NCBI RefSeq assembly: GCF_000217995.1
Contig: NC_015676.1
Span: 350,103-414,102, forward strand
From: Methanosalsum zhilinae DSM 4017
GTDB lineage: Archaea > Halobacteriota > Methanosarcinia > Methanosarcinales > Methanosarcinaceae
Reading direction: 5' to 3'
DNA: 64,000 nucleotides
Shown: positions 26,092 to 34,495 of the stretch, piece by piece
How positions within the stretch are numbered: the stretch's first letter is position 1
Layout of the letters: every line of letters starts with the position of its first letter
Program-made: the position numbers and the translations under genes
Notes under the pieces: model-generated
Told to the model about the DNA's origin: nothing
Database searches by the model: none
Seen by the model: only the letters and a program-made list of their open reading frames with translations

Positions 26092-26581
26092 GGTTCATAT
26101 CTTGGATTAAGCACTCATTCAATCACAGATTTAACGCGATGCTAAATAGTCGAATTTTTATACTCGATTTTTAAAGATTTTTGATCAGAAACCGGTTGCA
26201 CTCAGATAATTCAGGATTCTATTTTACTACAGATAAAGTGCATCAATAGGCTTAGACTAATGTAATTTATTTTTTAGTAAGTTGCAGGATTTTTTTGATC
26301 AAGTACATTATTTTGTCGTCAAGGGGATACCAACAGTTAATTATATATAATATTAAGTAGGTAATAAGTTACCTAATACCATGTATAACATCTACTATAT
26401 TTCGGATTGCATGTCATATTGTTTCCACGCAATATAAAGAACTGTTCTCTGATTATATAGTTTTAATATGTATAAATGCCAGTTTATTCATTGTGATCAA
26501 ATGGTTCATAATTGTTCAGGTGGAAAATAATAATCATTGACTTTCCCCTGAATTCGAAAAGGTCTGTGGTGATAAATAAAT
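26092..26581. other. 490-bp intergenic region upstream of glutamate synthase
   Basis: No gene seen. It contains T-rich stretches after the activator gene (26150-26180), a 7+7 bp dyad at 26358-26375 listed separately, and TATA-like runs (26338-26355 and 26450-26475). The ribosome-binding site GGTGAT (26568-26573) precedes the glutamate synthase start. The long leader suggests regulated transcription. Confidence 0.5.
26358..26375. promoter_or_regulatory. Perfect dyad TAGGTAA-N4-TTACCTA, candidate operator
   Basis: TAGGTAA at 26358-26364 and TTACCTA at 26369-26375 are exact inverse repeats separated by TAAG, just downstream of a TATATATAATAT stretch. The location relative to the TATA-like element and the upstream position in a nitrogen-assimilation operon suggest a repressor site. 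NrpR, encoded at 48-49 kb, is one candidate. Binding is inferred only. Confidence 0.4.
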
Positions 26582-27634
26582 ATGTGTGGAATTTTTAGTG
26601 TAATTGATAGAAATAGATCCAGAATGGATGGATCTGCTATAAAGGATGCTCTCAGTCTGATGGATGAGAGGGGGAGCGGAGAAGGTGCTGGTTATGTGGC
26701 ATATGGGATATACCCTGATTTTCCAGACTGCTATGCCCTTCATGTCTTTTTTGATAACATAGTTGAACCAAAATCAAAGGTGGATGATCTTCTTAGCAAG
26801 TGGGGTGTGATTGTACATCAGGAGGAGATCCCTACTTATGAACAGCCCAGGCTTAAGAGACAGCATATCCCCTGGAGATACTTCTTCAAGCCCTATAAGG
26901 ATCTGATGGTAGGGAGCCTGACCCCTGAGGAAGATATAATCATAAAGACGGTCATGAGTATAAACTCTGGAATTAATGGCGCACTGGTATTTTCTTCCGG
27001 AAAGAATATGGGTGTCTTTAAGGCTGCAGGATGGCCAGAGGATGTGGCCAATTTCTACCGTATCGACTCCTATAAGGGGTACATATGGCTTGCTCATAAC
27101 CGCTATCCTACAAACACTCCTGGATGGTGGGGCGGTGCACATCCGTTTAATCTTCTGGACTGGAGCGTTGTTCACAACGGTGAGATCACATCCTATGGAA
27201 CGAACCGCCAGTATGTTGAAAGCAATGGATATAAGTGTACAATGTCTACGGATACCGAAGTTGTAGCTTATCTCTTTGACCTGCTTGGCAGAAAGCATGA
27301 ACTTCCCGAAAACTTTATCGTAAAAGCCCTGGCTCCCCATTTCTGGGATGAGATCGATTCAATGCAACCCCGGGAAAGAGAACTTAACCGGGCCATACGT
27401 CTGACATATGGGCCTGCAATGATGAACGGTCCCTTTGGAATAGTTGTGGCAAGAAGTGATGGGATTGTGGGATTTACAGATCGTATTAAACTCAGGCCTC
27501 TTGTGGTGGGAGATGATGGTGACAGACTCTATATCTCCAGCGAAGAGGCAGCAATACGCACAGTTGATCCTGATATAGAAAATATATACATGCCAAAGGC
27601 AGGAGAACCTGTTATCGGGAGAGCTGTCATATGA
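26582..27634 (+). CDS. gltB1: Archaeal glutamate synthase, glutaminase domain subunit
   Basis: 350 residues, class II glutamine amidotransferase. Cys2 of MCGIFSV becomes the N-terminal nucleophile after Met removal. The HNRYPTNTPG (~177-186) and VVHNGEI (~198-204) motifs are present. In archaea GltB is split; this subunit releases ammonia from glutamine for the synthase subunit. It overlaps the next gene by 4 bp (ATGA). It is the first gene of a four-gene operon. Confidence 0.92.
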   Translation: MCGIFSVIDRNRSRMDGSAIKDALSLMDERGSGEGAGYVAYGIYPDFPDCYALHVFFDNIVEPKSKVDDLLSKWGVIVHQEEIPTYEQPRLKRQHIPWRYFFKPYKDLMVGSLTPEEDIIIKTVMSINSGINGALVFSSGKNMGVFKAAGWPEDVANFYRIDSYKGYIWLAHNRYPTNTPGWWGGAHPFNLLDWSVVHNGEITSYGTNRQYVESNGYKCTMSTDTEVVAYLFDLLGRKHELPENFIVKALAPHFWDEIDSMQPRERELNRAIRLTYGPAMMNGPFGIVVARSDGIVGFTDRIKLRPLVVGDDGDRLYISSEEAAIRTVDPDIENIYMPKAGEPVIGRAVI

Positions 27635-29142
27635 GTCTGGGAAGTATCCCCTTAAAATACAGGATAGATATCGATCGGGATCAGTGCATGCGGTGCATGA
27701 GGTGTGTAGAAAACTGTTCATATGGAGTATTCAGAAATGAAGAAGGTAAACTGATCCTCAATTCTCGAAAATGCACAGCATGTCACCGATGTATATCTAT
27801 GTGCCCCAGAGATGCGATTTCACTCAAGGAACGCCCTGTAGATTATAGATCTCATTCTCTCTGGACAGGCGAGGCACGTGAGGATATCATCAACCAGTCC
27901 CGAACAGGTAAGATCTTACTGGCAGGAATGGGTAATGCAAAGGAATATCCGGTAATCTTTGACAGGCTGGTTCTGGATGCATGTCAGGTAACAAATCCAA
28001 GTATTGATCCTTTACGTGAACCAATGGAACTTCGGACCCACATAGGAAAAAAACCACCGAGGCTCGAGTTTAAAAAGAATGAGGATGGAGATGTGGATCT
28101 GATAACAGAACTTGCCCCAAATCTTGAACTTGAAACGCCGATTATGATCGGGCATATGAGCTACGGAGCGATCAGTCTTAATGCCCAGAGAAGTATTGCA
28201 AAGGCAGTCTCTAAAGTCGGTACATTCATGGGAACTGGTGAGGGTGGACTTCATGAGAGTATATATCCATATCAGGATAATATGATAGTTCAGGTAGCTT
28301 CAGGACGTTTTGGTGTTGATATCAATTATCTGGACAGGGGTGCAGCCATCGAGATCAAGATCGGTCAGGGTGCAAAGCCTGGCATAGGGGGTCATCTTCC
28401 TGGTGAGAAAGTATGTTCTGATGTTTCATGTACCAGAATGATTCCTCTTGGAAGTGATGCCATAAGTCCTGCACCCCACCATGATATCTATAGTATAGAG
28501 GATCTGGCACAGCTGGTAAGAGGTCTCAAGGAAGCCACCCAGTGGAAAAAACCTGTTTTTGTAAAGGTTGCAGCAGTTCATAACGTTGCAGCTATTGCAG
28601 CAGGAATTGCCCGTTCATCGGCGGATGCAGTTGTGATTGATGGATTCAGGGGAGGTACTGGTGCGGCACCCAAGGTTTTCCGTGATAATGTAGGAATTCC
28701 GATCGAAGCTGCCATTGCAAGTGTTGACCGGAAACTGAATGAACAGGGTATCAGGAATGAAATCTCAATAATTGCAAGCGGTGGGATCAGGAATAGTGCT
28801 GACATTGCAAAATCAATTGCTCTGGGTGCCGATGCTGTGTATATAGGAACTGCGGCACTGATTGCAATGGGATGCAGGGTGTGCGGAAGCTGCTACCGTG
28901 GTCTATGTCCCTGGGGAATCGCTACCCAACGAGAAGATCTTGTAAAGCGTCTGGATATAGAAAGCGGCTCAAGGCAGGTTGCAAATCTTATACATGCATG
29001 GACTTATGAACTTAGTGAATTGATGGGTGCTGCAGGTATAAACAGTATAGAAAGTTTAAGAGGAAACAGAGAACGTTTGAGGGGATACATGCTTGATGAA
29101 GGAACCCTCGATGTTTTACAGATAAAGCCAATAGGAGCATGA
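27631..29142 (+). CDS. gltB2: Archaeal glutamate synthase, FMN/Fe-S synthase subunit
   Basis: 503 residues. Two N-terminal [4Fe-4S] ferredoxin motifs (C19, C22, C25, C29 and C48, C51, C54, C58) precede an FMN-binding barrel with GHMSYGAISLNAQ, GTGEGGLHE, GQGAKPGIGGHLPG and DGFRGGTGAAPK. The Cys trio CRVCGSCYRGLCPWG near 412-426 is the [3Fe-4S] site. It converts 2-oxoglutarate plus ammonia to glutamate. It is translationally coupled to both neighbours. Confidence 0.95.
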   Translation: MSLGSIPLKYRIDIDRDQCMRCMRCVENCSYGVFRNEEGKLILNSRKCTACHRCISMCPRDAISLKERPVDYRSHSLWTGEAREDIINQSRTGKILLAGMGNAKEYPVIFDRLVLDACQVTNPSIDPLREPMELRTHIGKKPPRLEFKKNEDGDVDLITELAPNLELETPIMIGHMSYGAISLNAQRSIAKAVSKVGTFMGTGEGGLHESIYPYQDNMIVQVASGRFGVDINYLDRGAAIEIKIGQGAKPGIGGHLPGEKVCSDVSCTRMIPLGSDAISPAPHHDIYSIEDLAQLVRGLKEATQWKKPVFVKVAAVHNVAAIAAGIARSSADAVVIDGFRGGTGAAPKVFRDNVGIPIEAAIASVDRKLNEQGIRNEISIIASGGIRNSADIAKSIALGADAVYIGTAALIAMGCRVCGSCYRGLCPWGIATQREDLVKRLDIESGSRQVANLIHAWTYELSELMGAAGINSIESLRGNRERLRGYMLDEGTLDVLQIKPIGA

Positions 29143-29897
29143 TTTGCATGATACCCGATGAAAAGGTGGTTATTGATGCCCGGGGTATTCATTATACCCG
29201 GCTAAATGGATTGATAAGACAGGCCGTAGAAGACGGCGCCACTGAAATTGTGCTCAAAAACGTACTCGGGCAGAGATTTATTGCAGATGCCCTTAAAGCT
29301 GATGTCTGTATTGAAATATACGGAGTACCCGGAGGTGATCTTGGAATGTTTATGAGTGGACCTGTATGCATTGTGCATGGTAACTGTGAACATGCACCGG
29401 GTAATACAATGGATGATGGAAGGATCATTGTTCACGGAAGTACTGGTGATGCTGCTGCTCATAGTATGAGAGGTGGGAAAATATTTGTTAGGGATTACAT
29501 TGGCTACCGTGGAGGCATACATATGAAAGAGTATGATCAGAAGAAGCCCACCCTTGTAATTGGCAAATCTGCACATGCCTTTCTTGGAGAATATATGGCT
29601 GGTGGTTTGATAATCATGCTTGGAATTGATCAGAAAGGTCCATTCCTTGAAAGAGGAATCGGCAGTGGTATACATGGCGGCAGGATAGTTATCCGTGGGC
29701 CTGTCGATGATCGCTATCTTGGCGTGGGTGCTAGAAAGATGGAATTGGATGAAAATATGCTTTGTGAGATACATTCTCTGGTAAAGGAATTCTGCAATTA
29801 CTTCAATATTGATGATAAACCTCTGATGGATAATGATTATACGATCATTGGACCTTCAAGCAGCAGACCTTTTGCTGGTAAATATACCTGGGAGTGA
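29139..29897 (+). CDS. gltB3: Archaeal glutamate synthase, GXGXG domain subunit
   Basis: 252 residues forming the right-handed beta-helix seen at the C-terminus of bacterial GltB. Repeated Gly motifs are visible: VYGVPGGDLGMFM-type, GNTMDDGRIIVHGSTGD, GGKIFVRDYIGYRGG and SGIHGGRIVIRG. It is structural, holding the other subunits together. It starts inside the end of gltB2 (ATGA) and ends just before the GTG start of the FrhB-like gene. Confidence 0.92.
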   Translation: MICMIPDEKVVIDARGIHYTRLNGLIRQAVEDGATEIVLKNVLGQRFIADALKADVCIEIYGVPGGDLGMFMSGPVCIVHGNCEHAPGNTMDDGRIIVHGSTGDAAAHSMRGGKIFVRDYIGYRGGIHMKEYDQKKPTLVIGKSAHAFLGEYMAGGLIIMLGIDQKGPFLERGIGSGIHGGRIVIRGPVDDRYLGVGARKMELDENMLCEIHSLVKEFCNYFNIDDKPLMDNDYTIIGPSSSRPFAGKYTWE

Positions 29898-29901
29898 TAC
29901 T

Positions 29902-30924
29902 GTGAATGAAAATACTTATCAAGAACTGGAAAAAGAGGTGTGGCTGAAGGGTATCTGTTCTGGATGTGGTGCATGCGTAGCGGTGTGTCCACCTGGATCT
30001 ATATATTTTGAACCTGGTAAGTCATCTGATAATCCAATGCATACAGGCTATTGCAAATCAGCAGACGATGGTGTTGCATGTGGTGCATGTTACAATGTAT
30101 GTCCCCGGGTAAAGGATAGTTTGATTGAAGAAAATGATCTTCTTGGGAATTATATGTGTATCATGTCTGCAAAATCCCAACTTGATATCCCACGCAGGCA
30201 GAGTGGTGGCGCAGTTACCGCGATGCTGGTGAATGCTCTTGAGACAGGTCTTATAGATGCGGTTGTTGTGGTTGCTGAGGATCCATGGACCCTGAAACCA
30301 TACTCTGCTGTTATCTCTGATTCAGATTCAGTGGTAAGCAAAGCAGGTAGCAGATATAACTGGTGGGTACCTCTTGTATCAGCACTCAATGATGCTGTTA
30401 TCAGACAGAAATACAGAAACATTGCAGTTGTTGGAGTTCCATGTGTAGCACAGGCTATCAGTAGGATTCGTGAAAGTGACCTTGATCTTCTGATGCCTTT
30501 TAGAGATTCTATTCGGTTGATGATAGGATTGTTCTGTACTGAAACATTTGACTACGTAAAACTTCTTGAAGAAAAACTGAGTAGAGAGCACTCAATACTT
30601 CCCTTTAAGGTGGAAAGGTTTGATGTGAAGGGCAAACTTGAGATCACTCTGGATGACGGTAATACCATCACATTTCCTCTTTCAGAACTGGAGGATTGTG
30701 TAAGGCCTGGATGTAATGTATGTACCGACTTTACGGCCAATTATTCAGATATTTCTGCAGGTTCTGTAGGCAGTCCCGATGGATATACTACTCTGATCAT
30801 ACGTACAGAAAAAGGAAAGAAACTGTTAGACAGTGCTATTGAAAAGGATAGGCTGACAATAATTGATGATTGTGATCTGGCGATAATTGAGAAATTGTCG
30901 GACAAAAAAAGAAAAAGGAAATAA
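29902..30924 (+). CDS. FrhB/FdhB-like F420-binding Fe-S flavoprotein in the glutamate synthase operon
   Basis: 340 residues from GTG at 29902, chosen because a GGAGTGAT ribosome-binding site lies directly upstream across the gltB3 stop. N-terminal Fe-S motifs CSGCGACVAVCPPG and CGACYNVCPR precede the FrhB domain (RRQSGGAVTAMLVNALE, VVGVPCVAQAISRIRE, LMIGLFCTETFDYVKL, CNVCTDFTANYSDISAGSVG). Such subunits carry FAD and exchange electrons with coenzyme F420. In this operon it may let reduced F420 drive glutamate synthesis. A classical NADPH-dependent GltD is absent nearby. Confidence 0.85.
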   Translation: MNENTYQELEKEVWLKGICSGCGACVAVCPPGSIYFEPGKSSDNPMHTGYCKSADDGVACGACYNVCPRVKDSLIEENDLLGNYMCIMSAKSQLDIPRRQSGGAVTAMLVNALETGLIDAVVVVAEDPWTLKPYSAVISDSDSVVSKAGSRYNWWVPLVSALNDAVIRQKYRNIAVVGVPCVAQAISRIRESDLDLLMPFRDSIRLMIGLFCTETFDYVKLLEEKLSREHSILPFKVERFDVKGKLEITLDDGNTITFPLSELEDCVRPGCNVCTDFTANYSDISAGSVGSPDGYTTLIIRTEKGKKLLDSAIEKDRLTIIDDCDLAIIEKLSDKKRKRK

Positions 30925-30965
30925 TATTGATCTGAATGAATAAAATATCAATTTTAAGGAATTCG

Positions 30966-30995
30966 GTATTGTGTACATATCTATATACACAATAC
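30966..30995. terminator. Bidirectional hairpin between convergent operons
   Basis: GTATTGTGTA (30966-30975) and TACACAATAC (30986-30995) are perfect 10-bp inverse repeats around a 10-base loop. A T-rich stretch follows on the plus strand and an A/T-rich one on the minus side. It lies between the ends of the FrhB-like gene and glnA, so it can serve both. Confidence 0.65.
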
Positions 30996-31012
30996 TGAGA
31001 TTTTTACTTTAT

Positions 31013-32338
31013 TTATATCACATTTAGATATCTTTTGATCTCCCATTCGTGTACCTGCATGCTGTAGAGATCCCACTCAGCCTTTGCAAGGCGTAGAATA
31101 TTGTTGATCACATGTTCACCCAGTGCTTCTTTCATCAGATCACTGTCTGCAAGATACATGCTTGATTCCTGCAATGTTGCCGGGAGGATATCGATGCACT
31201 GTTCACGACGTTCACATTCGTTCAGATCAAATATATTGATATCTACCATCTCTCCGGGATCAACCTTTTCATTTATGCCTTCAAGACCTGCAGCCAGTAT
31301 TGCTGCAAAGGCAAGGTATGGATTGCATGATGGGTCTGGGCTTCTAAGTTCTACACGTGTACTCTTGCCCCTTGCTGCAGGGATACGTATAAGTGAACTT
31401 CTGTTTGTGCCGGACCAGGCTATATATACCGGGGCTTCGTATCCCGGGACCAATCTTTTATAAGAGTTAACGATAGGGTTTGTTATTGCAGTGATTGGTC
31501 TGATATGCTTTAGCAGTCCGCCTATAAAGTATTTGGTGGTATCACTGATATCCATATCACTGTCAGGGTCATAGAATGCGTTCTGCCCATCTTTTTCGAG
31601 AGAGAGATTTACATGCATTCCAGATCCATTTTCTCCGAATATAGGTTTTGGCATAAATGTTGCATGCAGACCGTTCATCTTTGCAATAGTGCGTGTAACA
31701 TATTTGAAGGTCATTACATTGTCTGCCGTTGTAAGTGCATCACTGTATTTGAAATCAATTTCATGCTGCCCAAAGGCCACTTCGTGATGTGAGGCCTCTA
31801 TATCAAAATTGAGACTTGTGAGTGTTAGTACAATTTCTCTTCTGATATCTTCGGTCAGATCAGCAGGTGCAAATTCAAAATAACGCCCGAAGTCATGGGG
31901 GCGTGTGGTTGCAGAGCCATTATCTTTTTCGAACAGGAAAAACTCCAGTTCAGGTCCGACATTGAATTCGTATCCCATATCTTTTGCTTTGTTTATCATT
32001 GTTTTGAGCACATGTCTGGGGTCTCCCCAGAATGGTTGACCATCGGGCATATACACATCACATATCATTCTGGCAACGACATCTTTTTCGTTCCACGGAA
32101 GTATTGCAAAGGAATCAGGATCAGGTTTTAGAATCATATCTGATTCATCGATACGAACAAATCCTTCAATTGAAGATCCATCAAAAGATATTCCTACATC
32201 CAGAGCTTTCTGTATCTGGGTTACAGGTATTTCTACGTCTTTGACAACGCCCTGAATGTCAGTAAACTGCAATCTGATAAATTTAACATTGTTTGTTTCT
32301 ATTGAATTGAGTACTTTTTCTTTGGTGCTACCAGTCAT
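31013..32338 (-). CDS. glnA: Glutamine synthetase, type I (copy 1)
   Basis: 441 residues. GS-I signatures include GISFDGSSIEGF (~49-60), the metal-binding GPELEFFLFE and EASHHEVAFGQHEIDF, the flap-adjacent GSGMHVNLSL, and NPIVNSYKRLVPGYEAPVYI plus the Arg-rich RIPAARGKSTRVELRSPDPSCNPYLA. It makes glutamine from glutamate, ammonia and ATP. It is convergent with the glutamate synthase operon. A second copy is at 37439-38770. Confidence 0.96.
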   Translation of the reverse strand: MTGSTKEKVLNSIETNNVKFIRLQFTDIQGVVKDVEIPVTQIQKALDVGISFDGSSIEGFVRIDESDMILKPDPDSFAILPWNEKDVVARMICDVYMPDGQPFWGDPRHVLKTMINKAKDMGYEFNVGPELEFFLFEKDNGSATTRPHDFGRYFEFAPADLTEDIRREIVLTLTSLNFDIEASHHEVAFGQHEIDFKYSDALTTADNVMTFKYVTRTIAKMNGLHATFMPKPIFGENGSGMHVNLSLEKDGQNAFYDPDSDMDISDTTKYFIGGLLKHIRPITAITNPIVNSYKRLVPGYEAPVYIAWSGTNRSSLIRIPAARGKSTRVELRSPDPSCNPYLAFAAILAAGLEGINEKVDPGEMVDINIFDLNECERREQCIDILPATLQESSMYLADSDLMKEALGEHVINNILRLAKAEWDLYSMQVHEWEIKRYLNVI

Positions 32339-32542
32339 TACATCGCCTGTATTATATTTGCATTTAATCTATTGAGGTCAATATCCTTATTCCTTCATCT
32401 GAGTATATCATCTTTTTGGTTGAATCTTTTTACTTTAAATCAATGATAAACAGATAAATGTTGCCTGTTCTATTTTCCAGTTGATTTTGTGCACAATCAG
32501 CCGAAAAGAAGTATTGATCTGTCTTATTGATACGGCTTCAAT

Positions 32543-33259
32543 TCATTTTTTATACTTGCATTTAACGTCGCATTCTTTATTGTATCTGTAATAATCGCAT
32601 CTTATAGATACTTCCAGTTCCTGGTCCCAGTCAAGTCCAAATATCTCAGAAATATATGCAACTCCCTCTTCCAGAGCTACACGTACAGCTTTTTTACAGC
32701 ATCTGGGTCCACCGGCATCTGCGATCATATCAAGGGATCTGGAAGTTGCCCGAAGTGAATGCGACCTCTCCTGGGGCAATAATGGGGTGGCACCTGTCAG
32801 GACACTAACTGCAACTCCTGTACCTATACCTGCTCCACATGCTCCGTAAAATCCACAGTACCCCCCGGGTATGGTTCTTCCCCGCTTGATCCCTTCCAGA
32901 ATTGTGAATTCGTTCTTTTTTCCTGTATGATTCTGATAGGCGGCTATCAGCACAGCAGGGACAAGTGCATGATGTTCAGGCCCATGCATCGGAATCTCTG
33001 GATGGCGCATCAGGGTTTCTGCGATCTCAAAAGGATCCTCAAGATCAGTTTTTAAACAGAAGGTTTCAATTATTTCCACTGCATCCCTGGAGTGACATTC
33101 ATTGCATACATAATGCTCCTTCTCACAGAGTAAATAGGTCTCCTTCTCTTCTCTGCAATAGTGACATCTTGCAGTTACTGCCTGGTTTAGATATTCAATA
33201 TCCTTCCCGCAAACCATACAATCAGATTTTTGTTTAGGCCTGGTGCTTGAATTTATCAT
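32543..33259 (-). CDS. DUF5714-like cysteine-rich protein
   Basis: 238 residues with a zinc-ribbon-like N-terminus (CMVCGKDIEY, CHYCREEK, CNECHSRD). The C-terminal domain has MHGPEHHALVPAVLIAAYQN, GGYCGFYGACGAGIGTGVAV and GPRCCKKAVRVA. These match my recollection of the DUF5714 domain, which elsewhere is fused to the TrsM methyltransferase that accompanies TrsS radical SAM proteins. Here it stands alone and unlinked, about 20 kb from the TrsS-like gene at 53 kb. The Cys/Gly pattern suggests an Fe-S or metal site. The function is unknown. Confidence 0.65.
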   Translation of the reverse strand: MINSSTRPKQKSDCMVCGKDIEYLNQAVTARCHYCREEKETYLLCEKEHYVCNECHSRDAVEIIETFCLKTDLEDPFEIAETLMRHPEIPMHGPEHHALVPAVLIAAYQNHTGKKNEFTILEGIKRGRTIPGGYCGFYGACGAGIGTGVAVSVLTGATPLLPQERSHSLRATSRSLDMIADAGGPRCCKKAVRVALEEGVAYISEIFGLDWDQELEVSIRCDYYRYNKECDVKCKYKK

Positions 33260-33418
33260 ATTATCAATCTCGATATCTGAATTGAAATCCGGGCTTGTTC
33301 ATCTGTTCATTGTTCTGATTTATCTATCTAAAATGCAGAAACCAGAGAGAATATATTATAATATTATATTGATTACATGGAAGATATATGGTTTCCGATT
33401 GATATGAACATCCATTCC

Positions 33419-33829
33419 TTATATCTCTTTGAACACCTTTGCAAGAGATTCTCCTTTTACATGTATTGAGAACTGGGAGAAGTATCCAAATGGTGTAGTA
33501 TGTACTTCTATATCTCTCTGTTCCAGTTTTTCTTTTATCTTTGAAATAATCTCCACAGCACATTCAGGTGAAGATTTACTGGATGAGAGATGTGCAAAAG
33601 AATGGAGGACTATTCTATTCTTGTCTAGCTTATTAAGGTACCATCTAAGGTTGGTTACCGCCTTTTTGATTACCTTGTTTTGTCTTTCTTCGTCCACAGC
33701 TTCTACATGCATAAATATAACTGCTGCGTTTTCTATATTTGCCTGACTCCTGGTATCTTCAGCATTTTCAAGTGTTTTGCTATGGGTTTCAAACCGGAAA
33801 TGCTCAGTATCAAACATTAGCATTTTCAT
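33419..33829 (-). CDS. Stand-alone archaeal ThrRS-editing-domain protein
   Basis: 136 residues. The ATG at 33829 is preferred because GGTGA lies 7-11 bases before it and the family begins MKxLxFDxEHF. The archaeal ThrRS editing-domain features are present: an N-terminal beta strand, NLRWYLNKLDKNRIVLHSFAHLS (~67-89) and the PFGYFSQFSIHVKGE end. The fold is D-aminoacyl-tRNA-deacylase-like and removes Ser from tRNA-Thr. No synthetase catalytic domain follows, so this is a free-standing paralogue or trans-editing factor. Confidence 0.8.
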   Translation of the reverse strand: MKMLMFDTEHFRFETHSKTLENAEDTRSQANIENAAVIFMHVEAVDEERQNKVIKKAVTNLRWYLNKLDKNRIVLHSFAHLSSSKSSPECAVEIISKIKEKLEQRDIEVHTTPFGYFSQFSIHVKGESLAKVFKEI

Positions 33830-33862
33830 TGTGAGTTCACCATATGGTAAATATTTCTGCAA

Positions 33863-34219
33863 CCAATCAAATAGTTGATCATATAAGCAAAAATTTCAGG
33901 CCTGGATATTTATCGTTATTTGGCATAAATAGCATTAACATGCGCACATAAATATTTTATTTATAATGATTTCGGAAACATACTTTTTTAGTATATGCCT
34001 GTACAATGTTTTATTCTGTTGCAGGTGGGTGGATATAAAAAAATTCAAAGCAAATATAATATAATTTAATAATATCTGTTATTTTATATCGATTGTTAAT
34101 GATAAATCACAATATTTATATACCACATTATCAATCATTATAATTGTAAACAAATGATATTCATCTATATTTCAATTTACTGAAATATTGATTGAATGAT
34201 ATGGTGTAGGGTGTTTGTT
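33863..34219. other. AT-rich gene-free stretch
   Basis: About 360 bp upstream of two very small frames. It is AT-rich with several TATA-like runs (33955-33965, 34055-34085, 34110-34125). No gene, strong hairpin or repeat was seen. Confidence 0.45.
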
Positions 34220-34270
34220 ATGAAACAGAAAGTGCATGGAAAGATCGTTTGCATATGGGGTGGGATGTAA
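34220..34270 (+). CDS. Possible 16-residue leader peptide
   Basis: ATG at 34220 opens a 16-codon frame (MKQKVHGKIVCIWGGM) ending in TAA at 34268-34270, immediately followed by the ATG of the next small frame. No strong ribosome-binding site is seen, so translation is uncertain. Its 3' part (GGGGTGGGATG) supplies the ribosome-binding site for the following gene. Confidence 0.25.
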   Translation: MKQKVHGKIVCIWGGM

Positions 34271-34384
34271 ATGAAGGAACAACTCAAATTTGAACCTGAT
34301 TCCACGGATTCACTAGCTATATACCTTTATATTTTTGGTATACTTCTGATTGTAATCCTCTATTTATCAGGTGTTCTGGGCTAA
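34271..34384 (+). CDS. Small single-pass membrane protein (37 aa)
   Basis: ATG at 34271, preceded by a GGGGTGGG ribosome-binding site (34257-34264). The 37 residues begin with a charged segment (MKEQLKFEPDSTDS) and continue with one membrane helix (LAIYLYIFGILLIVILYLSG). The TAA at 34382 is followed by a T-rich stretch, a plausible terminator. No family is recognised; the size and topology suit a small regulator or accessory subunit of a membrane complex. Confidence 0.5.
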   Translation: MKEQLKFEPDSTDSLAIYLYIFGILLIVILYLSGVLG

Positions 34385-34495
34385 GTTTATTCTTTTTTCC
34401 TCCATTTTTATCTTTAATTTTTTTTAAATCTGTTTTTTATTATGGTAGACTATGAAAATATACTGAATAAATCATACAAAAGGTGAGATTAGAAT

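Noticed and set aside
26774-27340. Leftward 188-codon frame opposite gltB1
   Set aside because: It is antisense to a clear glutaminase-domain gene, with no ribosome-binding site or recognisable domain.
29202-29774. Leftward 190-codon frame opposite gltB3
   Set aside because: It is antisense to the GXGXG subunit. Its composition reflects the complement of Gly/Ile-rich codons.
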